Origin: an uncultured Lachnospiraceae bacterium
Lineage (GTDB): Bacteria; Bacillota; Clostridia; Lachnospirales; Lachnospiraceae
Direction: 5' to 3'
NCBI GenBank assembly: GCA_934401915.1
Contig: CAKRSV010000003.1
Coordinates: forward strand, 62,001-126,000
Length of the DNA stretch: 64,000 nt
Shown: positions 34,867 through 43,956 of the stretch, piece after piece
How the letters are laid out: each line of letters begins with the position of its first letter
Position numbering within the stretch: the first letter of the stretch is position 1
Position numbers and translations under genes: made by a program
Notes under the pieces: model-generated
What the model was told of the DNA's origin: nothing
Database searches by the model: none
What the model saw: the letters and a program-made list of their open reading frames with translations, nothing else

Positions 34867-35811
34867 ATGGTTTACGATTGTATTCCCTTTTTTAATGAAC
34901 TGGATATTTTAAAACTGCGTATGCAGATTATGGCACCTTTCGTGGACAAGTTTGTCTTAGAGGAGTCTACGGTGACCTTTTCCGGGGAACCCAAGCCGAT
35001 GATTTTTGCCAACAACCGGGAGATGTTCCGGGAGTTTGAGGATAAGATTATCTATGTGGCAGTGGACAACTCCCCCATGAGCGGTGTGACCACCCATGAG
35101 CGGGATAAATTTCAGAAGAATCAGCTTATCAAGGGCATGGGAGAGTGTAAGCCGGAGGATATTATTATTTTCAGTGATGTGGACGAGATTCCCAATCCGA
35201 AAACACTGGTGCAGATTATCGAGCAGTTTGATGCAACGAAAATCTACCACCTGGCACAGCGGATGTTCTACTGCTTCCTGAATATGGAAGAAGTGTCCGG
35301 CAACCTGCTGTCCATTACCGGGGAGTTTGACGGGATTACGAAGAAACAGTGGCTGGGGACGAAAATCTGCAGCTTTGGTAACCTGCCAAAGGAAGGAATC
35401 GTATATCTGCGGGAAGTATCCCCGAAAGACCCGCGCAGTGTGCGGGTAGCGGACGGCGGCTGGCACTTCGGCTATATGGGCGGCAACGGAGAACGGGACG
35501 TGGCAAAGCGTATCGGTGTGAAGGTACAGGCGGCAGCCCATCAGGAATATAACAAAGCCCGCTATCTCCAGGAGGCAGTGGACAGACTGCTGTGCGGTGA
35601 AGATATTTTTGACAGGGATGCCAAATTTATCCAGGTGGAGATAGATGACAGTTACCCGGATTATTTAAGGGAACATCAGGAGGAATATGCGTTCCTCATT
35701 GCCCCGAAAATCAGTAAAGCCGGAATTGCCTGCAAGAAGGCAAAGCTGGCGTGTATGCAGGGATTACGCCGGCTGCATGGAGTGGCGGCGAAGGTACTGC
35801 GAAGGGGCTGA
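34867..35811 (+). CDS. Glycosyltransferase family 17 (beta-N-acetylglucosaminyltransferase-like)
   Basis: A 314-residue GT17 protein. It starts MVYDCIPFFNELDILKLRM, then FVLEESTVTFSGEPKP, and the metal-binding IIIFSDVDEIPNPK, all conserved with the family whose eukaryotic members add bisecting GlcNAc. The bacterial members sit in capsule loci and probably add an N-acetylhexosamine or hexose. The GAGG of the repeated leader is 6 nt before ATG 34867; a longer frame from 34678 runs through the DUF5672 gene and is rejected. The last 35 residues are basic, possibly a membrane contact. Confidence 0.87.
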   Translation: MVYDCIPFFNELDILKLRMQIMAPFVDKFVLEESTVTFSGEPKPMIFANNREMFREFEDKIIYVAVDNSPMSGVTTHERDKFQKNQLIKGMGECKPEDIIIFSDVDEIPNPKTLVQIIEQFDATKIYHLAQRMFYCFLNMEEVSGNLLSITGEFDGITKKQWLGTKICSFGNLPKEGIVYLREVSPKDPRSVRVADGGWHFGYMGGNGERDVAKRIGVKVQAAAHQEYNKARYLQEAVDRLLCGEDIFDRDAKFIQVEIDDSYPDYLREHQEEYAFLIAPKISKAGIACKKAKLACMQGLRRLHGVAAKVLRRG

Positions 35812-35834
35812 TCGGGAAAATGGAAGGCTGTGCC

Positions 35835-35856
35835 GCGCCCGGATGGGAGCGGGCGC
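35835..35856 (+). other. GC-rich hairpin before the wzy-like gene
   Basis: A perfect 7-bp inverted repeat, GCGCCCG at 35835-35841 and CGGGCGC at 35850-35856, with an 8-nt loop. It lies in the 68-bp gap between the GT17 and polymerase genes, exactly where GATC-poor sequence gives way to GATC-rich. It lacks a T-tract, so it is not an ordinary terminator. It may affect mRNA stability or be a remnant of recombination. Confidence 0.4.
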
Positions 35857-35879
35857 AGCAGGAAAGAGGAGAAAAGCGG

Positions 35880-37145
35880 ATGCTGAAAAAAGGAAGAGAA
35901 TGGTATCAGAAGATAATGGACAGCCGCTTTCCGGCGGCTCTTTTTTATATCGGACTCACGCTGGAGCTTCTGGTGGTCCTTGTGGACAAAAGCAGCCTGC
36001 AAAATCCCTACGAGAGCTATCTGTTCCGGCTCACGTTTTTGCTTTTTTTCGGGAAAATGCTGCTGAGCAGACGGAGCGGCCGGGAGTGGGCAGGCGTGCT
36101 GGCGCTGGAGCTGATCGCCGCGGTATTTTACGCCAGGACAGGGGCGAACGATGCGCTTCGTATCGTGACGTTTGTAGCGGCCTGCCGGGGCGTATCCCTG
36201 AAAAAGGCGATAAAGTACAGCTTCTGGGTGACGCTGGCGGGATGTATGACGATCATCATGCTGTCGGTGACAGGGATCTACGGGGCTGTCAGCCTGACGC
36301 AGGCATACGGCAGAGGCATCAGCGCCTATGAGGTGTACGAGGGGGCAAATCTGGTGACGCAGACGCGCTACACCCTTGGTATGGGACATCCCAACGCACT
36401 TTCCTGTATGTTTTTGATGCTCACGGCGATGGGCGTTTATGCGTACTTTGAAAATCTGAAATGGTATGCCTATCTGTTCCTGCTGTTTCTGAATGCGGGG
36501 GTATTTCTGCTGACTGACTCAAAGACGAGTATGCTCATCACGGGCTGTTTTCTGCTGGGATGTGCCGTCTTGAAATATTGCAGACCGCTTAGGGAAAAGA
36601 AGCTGGTCTATCTTGGCAGTTTTCTGGTCTTTATTCTTTGCGTCGGATTTTCGGTGGATGCGGCAGCGCACGCGCAGCAGGTGAGAGAGGCGGAGTGGAG
36701 TGCCTTTTACCTTGGCGAGCAGCCGGAGAATGTGCATCTCAAGGCGCTTGTGAAGCTGGACGGATTCCTGAACGGGAGAATCGTTTCCCTGACAGACACC
36801 GAGAGGTCGGACGGTTCCATGCAGACATGGTCGCTTTGGTCGGAGGAAGAGAACACGAAGCACTATTTTGACATGGGATGGGTAAAGCTGTTTTACCGCT
36901 ATGGCGTGATCCAGGCGGTCTTGTATCTGCTCGCCTGTACGCTGCTGCTATGGCGCTTTTACCAGCGAAAAGACGCGGCGGGAGCGGCGGTGTTTGCCGC
37001 GCTTGCGGTCTACACGGTGATGGAGGCGCATCTGGTTTCTGTGTACATTGGAAGGAACTTTCTGCTGATCGTGATAGGGTGTCTTTTGCCGGCGGCGGAG
37101 CTCCACACACAGACGCCGAACAAGCCGGAGGGAGTACAAGGTTGA
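35880..37145 (+). CDS. O-antigen polymerase/ligase-like membrane protein (Wzy-like), copy 1
   Basis: A polytopic membrane protein of 421 residues, about 10-11 helices, with a long extracytoplasmic loop (about residues 255-330) before the last helices. The ARTGANDALRIVTF segment after the early helices, and TLGMGHPNALSCMFLM near residue 165, recall Wzy/O-antigen ligase proteins, where HPN-type motifs are frequent. It would join repeat units on the outer face. AGAGGAG precedes ATG 35880 at about 8 nt; a longer frame from 35751 is not likely. Sequence divergence in this class is high, so the role rests on topology and locus. Confidence 0.75.
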   Translation: MLKKGREWYQKIMDSRFPAALFYIGLTLELLVVLVDKSSLQNPYESYLFRLTFLLFFGKMLLSRRSGREWAGVLALELIAAVFYARTGANDALRIVTFVAACRGVSLKKAIKYSFWVTLAGCMTIIMLSVTGIYGAVSLTQAYGRGISAYEVYEGANLVTQTRYTLGMGHPNALSCMFLMLTAMGVYAYFENLKWYAYLFLLFLNAGVFLLTDSKTSMLITGCFLLGCAVLKYCRPLREKKLVYLGSFLVFILCVGFSVDAAAHAQQVREAEWSAFYLGEQPENVHLKALVKLDGFLNGRIVSLTDTERSDGSMQTWSLWSEEENTKHYFDMGWVKLFYRYGVIQAVLYLLACTLLLWRFYQRKDAAGAAVFAALAVYTVMEAHLVSVYIGRNFLLIVIGCLLPAAELHTQTPNKPEGVQG

Positions 37146-37170
37146 AAAAAGCACGGAAAAATGGTATTCT
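37142..37170 (+). promoter_or_regulatory. Candidate sigma-A promoter before the second initiating transferase
   Basis: TTGAAA at 37142-37147 and TATTCT at 37165-37170 are separated by 17 bp, at the end of the wzy-like gene. The predicted start lies about 65 nt before the ATG at 37241. The gap (95 bp) is the longest intergenic stretch in the window, and an initiating transferase is a natural first gene for a new unit. Confidence 0.55.
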
Positions 37171-37193
37171 AAATTGATATATTGTTTTTTGAT

Positions 37194-37214
37194 ACCGGCT
37201 GTCAAAAAGCCGGT
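37194..37214 (+). other. Hairpin in the leader of the WcaJ-like gene
   Basis: ACCGGCT (37194-37200) and AGCCGGT (37208-37214) form a perfect 7-bp stem with a 7-nt loop, between the candidate promoter and the start codon. A T-tract lies before it rather than after, so on the + strand it is not a Rho-independent terminator. It could be a 5'-end stabilising or regulatory hairpin. Confidence 0.45.
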
Positions 37215-37240
37215 GGAATACCATGTGAAGAGGTGCGGTA

Positions 37241-38653
37241 ATGAATCGTAAAATGAAAGTGTTGGAAGGCTACTGTCTGCTGTTTACAGATCTGCTCAGC
37301 ATCACGGTTGCCTACGTTATCTCTATACTGATCAGATATGGTAAATTTGCAAGAGTCATGGAACCGGAGCTGCATACAATGCTGGGCATCTGTTTCCTGC
37401 TTTTCTGTACCATCTACAGCTTTCTGTTCGACTGGAACAGAGAGTTTCTAAAGCGGGGCATCCTCGTAGAGTTTACAGCCGTTTTAAAATTTAACCTGTT
37501 TATGTTCCTGGCGTCTGTGGGACTCCTTTTCATCATCCAGAGGGGCGGGGACGTATCGAGACTGGTCGTCGGGTATTTCTTTATCCTTGACATCGTGATC
37601 GTATGGCTGGTGCGGCTTTTGATGAAAAAGGTACTGCGCTCCTATTTCACATCGAAAAGCAATCTGATCAAAATGATGATCATCACCAAGGACGGCGTGA
37701 TGGACCAGACGGTGAAAAAATTAAAGGAAACGCTGGAGATCAACTATGAGATCGTTGCCCTGGCGTGTGTGGATGCAGACCGCAAGGGTGTGGTCATTGA
37801 TGATGTAAAGGTCAACGCAGATAAGGACAATGCACTGGAAATGGCAAGACAGATGCCACTGGATGAGGTGTTCATCAACCTGCCGGACACGGACAAAGAG
37901 TATGTGAGACACATAATCTATGACCTGGAATCCATGGGCGTTATCTGCCACTACAATATCGATTTGATCGAGCGGCAGCAGAAGGACGTCCAGGTGGGAA
38001 ATTTTGCAGGCTATACCGTGGCAACCTACTCCATCAATCATTTTGACCACAGACGGATGGCGATCAAGCGGCTGATCGATATTGTGGGCGGTCTTGTGGG
38101 CTGTGTGATCACCATTGTGCTGACTCCTTTTGTGGCACTGGCAATCCGCCTGGATTCTCCGGGACCGATCTTTTTTGCCCAGACCAGAATCGGAAAGAAC
38201 GGAAGACGTTTTAAAATATACAAATTCCGCTCCATGTATATTGACGCGGAGGAGCGGAAAAAAGAGCTGGCAAGCCAGAATGAAATGCAGGGGCTTATGT
38301 TTAAGATGGAAAATGACCCCCGTATTACCAAGGTCGGTAAATTTATCCGCAAGACCAGCATCGATGAACTGCCTCAGTTCTTTAATATCGTGAAGGGCGA
38401 TATGAGTCTGGTTGGGACAAGACCCCCTACCGAGGACGAATTTGAACAGTACAACTCCCATTACAAACGGCGTATCAGTATGACACCGGGGCTTACCGGA
38501 CTGTGGCAGATAAGCGGGCGGAGCGATATTGTGGACTTTGATGAAGTGGTAAAGCTGGACTTGGAATATATCGACAACTGGACGGTCTGGCTGGACATTA
38601 AGATCCTGTTTATGACCGTAGGAGCGGTGTTAAAGGGCAGAGGCTCCAAATAG
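37241..38653 (+). CDS. Undecaprenyl-phosphate sugar phosphotransferase, WcaJ/CpsE type
   Basis: A large polytopic phosphoglycosyltransferase of 470 residues. It has four N-terminal membrane helices, a CoA-binding-like middle domain (about 140-260), a further hydrophobic helix and the catalytic domain with KFRSMYIDAE, KTSIDELPQFFN (the Asp-Glu dyad), GTRPP and MTPGLTGLWQISGRS. It should start a lipid-linked glycan by transferring a phosphohexose to undecaprenyl phosphate. Being the second initiating transferase in the window, and of a different class from the one at 1209, it marks a second assembly line. GAGG is 7 nt upstream of the ATG. Confidence 0.95.
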   Translation: MNRKMKVLEGYCLLFTDLLSITVAYVISILIRYGKFARVMEPELHTMLGICFLLFCTIYSFLFDWNREFLKRGILVEFTAVLKFNLFMFLASVGLLFIIQRGGDVSRLVVGYFFILDIVIVWLVRLLMKKVLRSYFTSKSNLIKMMIITKDGVMDQTVKKLKETLEINYEIVALACVDADRKGVVIDDVKVNADKDNALEMARQMPLDEVFINLPDTDKEYVRHIIYDLESMGVICHYNIDLIERQQKDVQVGNFAGYTVATYSINHFDHRRMAIKRLIDIVGGLVGCVITIVLTPFVALAIRLDSPGPIFFAQTRIGKNGRRFKIYKFRSMYIDAEERKKELASQNEMQGLMFKMENDPRITKVGKFIRKTSIDELPQFFNIVKGDMSLVGTRPPTEDEFEQYNSHYKRRISMTPGLTGLWQISGRSDIVDFDEVVKLDLEYIDNWTVWLDIKILFMTVGAVLKGRGSK

Positions 38654-38669
38654 AGAATCGGGTAGAAGC

Positions 38670-39719
38670 ATGTTAAAAGTATTGATGATCGGACCTGACA
38701 GAAGTGTCCATGGCGGCATTTCGGGCGTGGTAAACAATTACTACAAAGCCGGACTGGATAAAAAGGTAGATTTGCAGTATATCGGAACCATGGTGGAGGG
38801 CAGTAAGCTGCGCAAGCTGATGCAGGCGGCTATCGCCTATGTCCGCTTCCTGTCTGCCCTGCCGGGTGTTGCCATTGTCCATGTGAATGTGGCGTCGGAT
38901 GCCAGTTATGTGCGAAAGTCCTTTTTTATCCGGACGGCACACCTCTTTTCCAAAAAGATTGTAATCCATCAGCATGGCGGTGATTTTCAGACCTTTTATG
39001 AGAAAGAGCGAAATGACAGGCAGCGCGCCGGGATCCGCAAGGTGTTTGGCATGGGCGATGCATTTCTGGTGCTGGCACCCTTCTGGAAGGAATTTTTTGG
39101 AACGATAATTGACAAGAATCGCATAACAGTATTGCCGGATGCCATTCAGATTCCGGCGGTAAAAGAGAAAGAGGAAAGTGGAAACAAGGTCCTTTTTCTG
39201 GGAAGACTCTGTAAGGAAAAAGGAATTGGCGAGCTGCTTGCCTGTGTACCGGGAATCGTGGAGAAAATCCCCGACTTCCATCTGTATCTGGGCGGTATCT
39301 GGGAAGACAGCGGGTTGCAGAAGCAGGCAGAACAGGACAGGGAGCATGTAACATGGCTTGGCTGGCTTGGCGAGGAAGAGAAGAGTCGCTGGCTTTCGGA
39401 ATGTCAGGTGCTGGTGCTGCCCTCTTACTTTGAAGGGCAGTCGGTGGCGATACTGGAGGCTATGGCATACCGCTGTGGAATCGTTGCCTCGGATACCGGC
39501 GGGATTCCCCAGATGATAAAGGACGGCGAGACAGGTATTCTGGTACAGCCAAAAGATGTGGATTCCCTGCAGCGGGGGCTGCTTCGGGTACTCGAAGACA
39601 AAGCCCTTTGCAGAGAGTTGGGAGAAAAGGCAAGAGCCAAGGCGATACAGGACTTTTCCATGGAACAGAATATGGAAAAGCTGCTTGGCATCTATCGGGA
39701 GATTACAGGCGTTTCATGA
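38670..39719 (+). CDS. Glycosyltransferase family 4
   Basis: A GT-B transferase of 349 residues. The N-terminus VLMIGPDRSVHGGISGVVNNY, the central HQHGGDFQTFY and the donor domain with LFLGRLCKEKGIGELL and PSYFEGQSVAILEAMAY (E-x7-E) are typical of capsule GT4 enzymes acting second in the pathway. It follows the WcaJ-like gene after 16 bp and probably adds to the first lipid-linked sugar. It ends in an ATGA overlap with the next GT2. Confidence 0.92.
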   Translation: MLKVLMIGPDRSVHGGISGVVNNYYKAGLDKKVDLQYIGTMVEGSKLRKLMQAAIAYVRFLSALPGVAIVHVNVASDASYVRKSFFIRTAHLFSKKIVIHQHGGDFQTFYEKERNDRQRAGIRKVFGMGDAFLVLAPFWKEFFGTIIDKNRITVLPDAIQIPAVKEKEESGNKVLFLGRLCKEKGIGELLACVPGIVEKIPDFHLYLGGIWEDSGLQKQAEQDREHVTWLGWLGEEEKSRWLSECQVLVLPSYFEGQSVAILEAMAYRCGIVASDTGGIPQMIKDGETGILVQPKDVDSLQRGLLRVLEDKALCRELGEKARAKAIQDFSMEQNMEKLLGIYREITGVS

Positions 39720-40741
39720 ATAAAGAAGAACGGATCAGTGTGATCGTGCCGGTTCACAATGGACAGGCTTATCTGGAAAAATGTATAGAGAGCATCGAAG
39801 CACAGACGTATGGCAATCTGGAAGTGCTCATTATGAACGATGGTTCCACGGATGATACCGGAGTTGTCTGTGACAGGCTGCAGAGCCGTTACGGCAACGT
39901 GCAGGTTACGACGTTGGAGGATCTGGGGGTTTCCAAAGCCAGGAATATTGCCATAGAGCAGGCACAGGGAGATTATCTGATGTTTGTGGATGCGGACGAC
40001 AGGCTGAGAGCCGATACCCTGCGGATTCTGTATGAAGTCATACAGGAGACCGGGGGGGACATGGCGGGCTGCCGCTTTCAAAGTTTCCACAGGGAAGAGG
40101 AGCTTTTTGCGGAAGATGGCGGGCAGGAGAAACCTTCCTGGGAAAAGCAGGAATATGCCGGGAGGGAATATCTGGCAGAGAGTATTCTTGGGAAAAATAA
40201 CTGCAGGTGCTGGAGCAAGCTGTACCGGAGATCCTTTGTAGGGGACGTCCGGTTCCGGGAGGATCTGACGATCGGGGAGGATATGCTGTTTCTGATGGAT
40301 CTGGTGCCCCGGATACACAAGGCAGTGGAGATCACCTATCTCGGTTATCTCTATTACCAGAATATCAACGGAGCCATGCAAAGACCCTTTTCCCCGGCTT
40401 ATATGGACCAGATCCGCTGCTGGGAGCTGGCAAAAGAGGATATCCGGCAAAGCCAGCCGGAATTACTGCCCCAGGTGGAGGCAAAGCTGGCAGTAGCGAT
40501 CCTGCTGACCGTTGGAAAACTTGCTTTGTTACCGCCGGCAAAGCGAAAAGAGAACCAGAACTATCTGACAGAATGTAAAGAAAAGTTACAAAAGCAGAAG
40601 CAGGAGAACACTCAGACCAGCAGACAGTATCTGCCGGGAGGATACCGCATGAAGACAGCGCTGTTTGCAGCCTGTCCCGGTGGGTATGTGAGCGTGTATG
40701 GGTTTCTGCAGCGAATGAAAAACAGGTGGCATAGAAGATGA
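39716..40741 (+). CDS. Glycosyltransferase family 2
   Basis: An inverting GT-A transferase of 341 residues with ISVIVPVHNGQAYLEKCIESI, IMNDGSTDDTG and the metal site MFVDADDRL. SKLYRRSFVGDVRF and IGEDMLFLMDL are the conserved acceptor-side segments of capsule GT2 proteins. The start is the ATG overlapping the previous stop; the longer frame from 39608 is within the GT4 gene. It overlaps the next GT2 by ATGA, so the three genes are tightly coupled. Confidence 0.92.
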   Translation: MNKEERISVIVPVHNGQAYLEKCIESIEAQTYGNLEVLIMNDGSTDDTGVVCDRLQSRYGNVQVTTLEDLGVSKARNIAIEQAQGDYLMFVDADDRLRADTLRILYEVIQETGGDMAGCRFQSFHREEELFAEDGGQEKPSWEKQEYAGREYLAESILGKNNCRCWSKLYRRSFVGDVRFREDLTIGEDMLFLMDLVPRIHKAVEITYLGYLYYQNINGAMQRPFSPAYMDQIRCWELAKEDIRQSQPELLPQVEAKLAVAILLTVGKLALLPPAKRKENQNYLTECKEKLQKQKQENTQTSRQYLPGGYRMKTALFAACPGGYVSVYGFLQRMKNRWHRR

Positions 40742-41748
40742 AAAATGTGAAGGTCAGCGTTATCGTACCTGTCTATAATAAAGAAAAATACTTAAAAGAG
40801 TGCATCGACAGTATTCTGGGACAGGACTACCGGCAGATAGAACTGATTCTGGTAGATGATGCATCCACGGACGGCAGCGGTGCCATCTGTGACCGTTACG
40901 CCGCGAAGGAGAACGTAAAGGTTATTCATCAGGAGAATGGCGGTCCTACGGCAGCCTGTGTGAGAGGGATGCAGGAAGCACAGGGAGCCTATTTCATGTT
41001 TGTGGACAGTGACGATTATATCGATGCTAAGACGATCAGCAGCATGGCAGCCAGACTGCAGCAGAAAAAGGGTGAGATTGTCTGCTGTAACCATTTACTG
41101 GAAAAACAGAAAAAGACAGAGAAAATCGCTTCCGGTGCAGCACCGGGAACCTATACCGGGGAGAAGCTGCAAAAGGAAATCAAGGGAAGGCTCATCGGAC
41201 AGGAAACCAGGGCGATCCCCATGTCGCGCTGTATGAAGTTAATAGAGCGTTCCCTGTTCGAGGGTAATGAGAAATACTATGATTATGCCATTCGCTTCAG
41301 TGACGATCTGCATCTGATGTATCCGGTATTATTAAACAGCAGCCGGGTCGTTATTATGGAGGATGCGTACTTTTATCATTACCGGTATGTGAGCGGTTCC
41401 ATTATCCATCGTTATGATGAGAAGATGGAAGACAGCGTGAACCGGCTGATTGTCTCCCTGACCGAAGCCGCAAAGGACAAGGCGCCGGAGCAGCTTGAGG
41501 CAGTTAAGAGGGAATACTGTTATATGATGCTTTACGTGATGAAGAATGAACTGCGCAGTCCGGCAAAGGATTACCGGAGGCGGATTGGAAAGATTTTTAC
41601 AGAGCCGGAGACACGCAAGAAAATCGAGCAAACACCGATTGCAGTGCATGAGCGGGTAAATACGGTGCTTTATATGGGCATGGTTTACCCGTCCAAGGGA
41701 CTGATTACGGCATTGCGGCTGATCATGCGGCTCTATGACAGAAAATAA
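40738..41748 (+). CDS. Glycosyltransferase family 2
   Basis: An inverting GT-A transferase of 336 residues, with VSVIVPVYNKEKYLKECIDSI, LVDDASTDGSG, NGGPTAACVRGM and FVDSDDYID. It is related to the preceding GT2 but diverged (for example, it lacks the EEEL-rich middle), so the pair is an old duplication or two independent acquisitions. The start overlaps the previous stop (ATGA). The C-terminus is hydrophobic and basic. Confidence 0.92.
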   Translation: MKNVKVSVIVPVYNKEKYLKECIDSILGQDYRQIELILVDDASTDGSGAICDRYAAKENVKVIHQENGGPTAACVRGMQEAQGAYFMFVDSDDYIDAKTISSMAARLQQKKGEIVCCNHLLEKQKKTEKIASGAAPGTYTGEKLQKEIKGRLIGQETRAIPMSRCMKLIERSLFEGNEKYYDYAIRFSDDLHLMYPVLLNSSRVVIMEDAYFYHYRYVSGSIIHRYDEKMEDSVNRLIVSLTEAAKDKAPEQLEAVKREYCYMMLYVMKNELRSPAKDYRRRIGKIFTEPETRKKIEQTPIAVHERVNTVLYMGMVYPSKGLITALRLIMRLYDRK

Positions 41749-41770
41749 ATAGCTTTAAGGTGAAAGACAG

Positions 41771-42691
41771 ATGGATATTATCAGAGTGATGGGCGGACTT
41801 GGCAACCAGCTACAGCAGTACGCGCTGTATCGTAAATTCCTTACCATGGGAAAAGAGGTTCGTCTGGATATTTCCTGGTTTACCAATGCACAGGTACAGG
41901 ACAGCGTGCTGGCAAGGCGGGATTTGGAATTAGAATTATTTGAAAATCTGGAAATGCAGACGGCTGCACCGGAGGAAATCAGGGCGGTTCTTGGAAGGTT
42001 ATATGAAGAACCGGAAGGGTTTGCGACAAAGCTTCGCCGTAAGGTAAAGCCTGACAGCAATCCGGTTTTCACAGAAAGTGGCATGTACCACCCGGAGATA
42101 TTCTGGATGGAGCAGAAATATCTGGTAGGCTACTGGGCTTGTGATAAATATTATGCAGATGTGATGGAGGATATCCGGAAGCAGTTACGGTTTCCGGTCA
42201 GCAGCCGGGAGGAAAACCGCCGGCTTATGGAAGAATTACAGAAACCCGGACAGGTTTCTGTCAGTGTGCATATCAGACGGGGGGATTATCTGGACAGTGC
42301 CAACCGGGATTTGTTTGGCGGTATCTGTACCGATGCCTATTACAATACGGCAATTACCTATATGAAAGAGCGTTTTCCGGGGGCGGTTTTCTATCTGTTT
42401 TCGGATGATCCGGTTTATGTCCGGGCGCAGTATCCGGGGGAGGAATACCATGTGGTGGACTGGAACTATGGGACAGACAGCTTCTATGATATGCAGTTGA
42501 TGAGTCAGTGTACCCACAATATCTGTGCTAACAGCACGTTCAGCTTCTGGGGGGCGAGATTAAATGAAAATCCCGCTAAGATTCGGATACGTCCTTCGAT
42601 TCACAAAAACACGCAGGTATGTATCCCGGAGGAAATGAAAGAACTCTGGAAGGGGTGGACTTTGATTACCCCACAGGGAGAAATCCTGTAA
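41771..42691 (+). CDS. Glycosyltransferase family 11 (alpha-1,2-fucosyltransferase-like), copy 2
   Basis: A full GT11 protein of 306 residues: VMGGLGNQLQQYALYRKF, VSVHIRRGDYLDSANRD (His167, Arg169-Arg170) and CANSTFSFWGARLNE. It shares the HIRRGDYL...AN..LFGGIC block with the copy at 28559, but the Gln-Gln in place of Met-Phe in the first motif and the different N-terminal half show it is a separate lineage. AAGGTGA precedes the ATG by 7 nt. The donor is presumably GDP-fucose made elsewhere in the genome. Confidence 0.92.
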   Translation: MDIIRVMGGLGNQLQQYALYRKFLTMGKEVRLDISWFTNAQVQDSVLARRDLELELFENLEMQTAAPEEIRAVLGRLYEEPEGFATKLRRKVKPDSNPVFTESGMYHPEIFWMEQKYLVGYWACDKYYADVMEDIRKQLRFPVSSREENRRLMEELQKPGQVSVSVHIRRGDYLDSANRDLFGGICTDAYYNTAITYMKERFPGAVFYLFSDDPVYVRAQYPGEEYHVVDWNYGTDSFYDMQLMSQCTHNICANSTFSFWGARLNENPAKIRIRPSIHKNTQVCIPEEMKELWKGWTLITPQGEIL

Positions 42692-42701
42692 AAGGAGACG
42701 G

Positions 42702-43901
42702 ATGAGGATGTCAAAATTTGAGAATGATAAAGTAGTAATGTATCTGCATGGGGGGAGTGGCAACCATGGCTGTGAGGCCATTATCAACAGCACCTGCCAC
42801 ATGATACCGGAACTGCCAAAGCTTCTGGTAACCAACAGCGAGAAAGAGGACAGAACCTATTCGTTGGAGCCTTTGTGTGAGATATTGCAGGAGAAAAAGA
42901 TTGCCGAGCATTTTTTTGCCCATGTTTGGTATTATGCCTGGCGCAAGATTTTCCATGACCCGGAATCTTTTATGAGATACCGTTTCCGGGCGGTTTTAGG
43001 GAAAAATCTTTCCCCTTTATATGTTTCTACCGGCGGTGATATGTATTGCTATGAACTGTCCAGGAAAGAGGCGATTGTCGCCAACAGTACTTTTAACCGG
43101 GCAGGAGCCAGGACGGTTCTGTGGGGTTGTTCTCTGGAACCGGAGCTGTTAAAGGAGCCGGAGGTCGTAGCGGATATGAAGCGGTATGCACTGATTACAC
43201 CGCGAGAATCCATTACCACCCAGGCTCTGCGGGAAGCAGGCGTTACCGAAAATGTACGGCAGTATCCTGACCCGGCATTTTCCCTGCAGCCGGAAAGCTG
43301 GGAGCTGCCGGAGAACTTTCTGCCGGGGAAAACAATCGGAATCAACATCAGCCCTATGATTGTGCGGAATGAAAAGGTAACAGGGATTACCTTACAGAAT
43401 TATAAGGAGCTGATGCAGCATATTCTGGAAAACACAGATTATGCCATAGCCCTGATTCCCCATGTGATGTGGAATTATAATGATGACAGACTGACCCTGG
43501 CAGAACTGTATGAGGATTATCAGGAGAACGACAGGGTGATGCTGTTTCCGGATATGTCTGCCGGAAAGTTAAAATATATGATTTCCAAGTGTAAGGCTTT
43601 TATCGGAGCCAGAACCCATGCAACCATAGCAGCCTATTCCAGTTGTGTCCCTACCCTGGTGGTGGGATATTCTGTGAAAGCAAGAGGAATTGCGAGGGAT
43701 TTGTTTGGAACCGAAGAAAATTATGTGTTACCGGTGCAGAGCCTCAGCCAACCGGGAGAACTGCTGGCAGCCTATGACTGGCTGATGGGACAGCAGGAGA
43801 CAATCCGGGAAAAATTGGAACAGATTATGCCGGAATACTGTGCGCAGTCTGCACAGGCAGGAGAAGAGCTGCGCCGGTTATGGCAGGAGCTGACGAAGTA
43901 G
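42702..43901 (+). CDS. Polysaccharide pyruvyl transferase family protein
   Basis: A 399-residue protein of the PS_pyruv_trans family. MYLHGGSGNHGCEAIINST is the conserved N-terminal glycine-rich segment, LYVSTGGDMYCYE and VLWGCSLEP follow, and the C-terminal FIGARTHATIAAYSS carries the conserved Arg-x-His. Such enzymes transfer pyruvate from phosphoenolpyruvate to make a ketal on a sugar, giving the glycan a negative charge. AGGAG lies before ATG 42702; a second ATG at 42708 is too close to a ribosome site to be preferred. No GATC sites were seen in the gene. Confidence 0.88.
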   Translation: MRMSKFENDKVVMYLHGGSGNHGCEAIINSTCHMIPELPKLLVTNSEKEDRTYSLEPLCEILQEKKIAEHFFAHVWYYAWRKIFHDPESFMRYRFRAVLGKNLSPLYVSTGGDMYCYELSRKEAIVANSTFNRAGARTVLWGCSLEPELLKEPEVVADMKRYALITPRESITTQALREAGVTENVRQYPDPAFSLQPESWELPENFLPGKTIGINISPMIVRNEKVTGITLQNYKELMQHILENTDYAIALIPHVMWNYNDDRLTLAELYEDYQENDRVMLFPDMSAGKLKYMISKCKAFIGARTHATIAAYSSCVPTLVVGYSVKARGIARDLFGTEENYVLPVQSLSQPGELLAAYDWLMGQQETIREKLEQIMPEYCAQSAQAGEELRRLWQELTK

Positions 43902-43956
43902 GGGACGGCTGCGACAGGCTTTGCGATGCCGGACTTTTGCGGAGTGGAGAACCGTT

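Noticed and set aside
37194..37214. Rho-independent terminator between the wzy-like gene and the WcaJ-like gene
   Set aside because: The stem is good but no T-tract follows; the T-rich run is before the hairpin. On the opposite strand the run is A-rich, so it is not a terminator there either.
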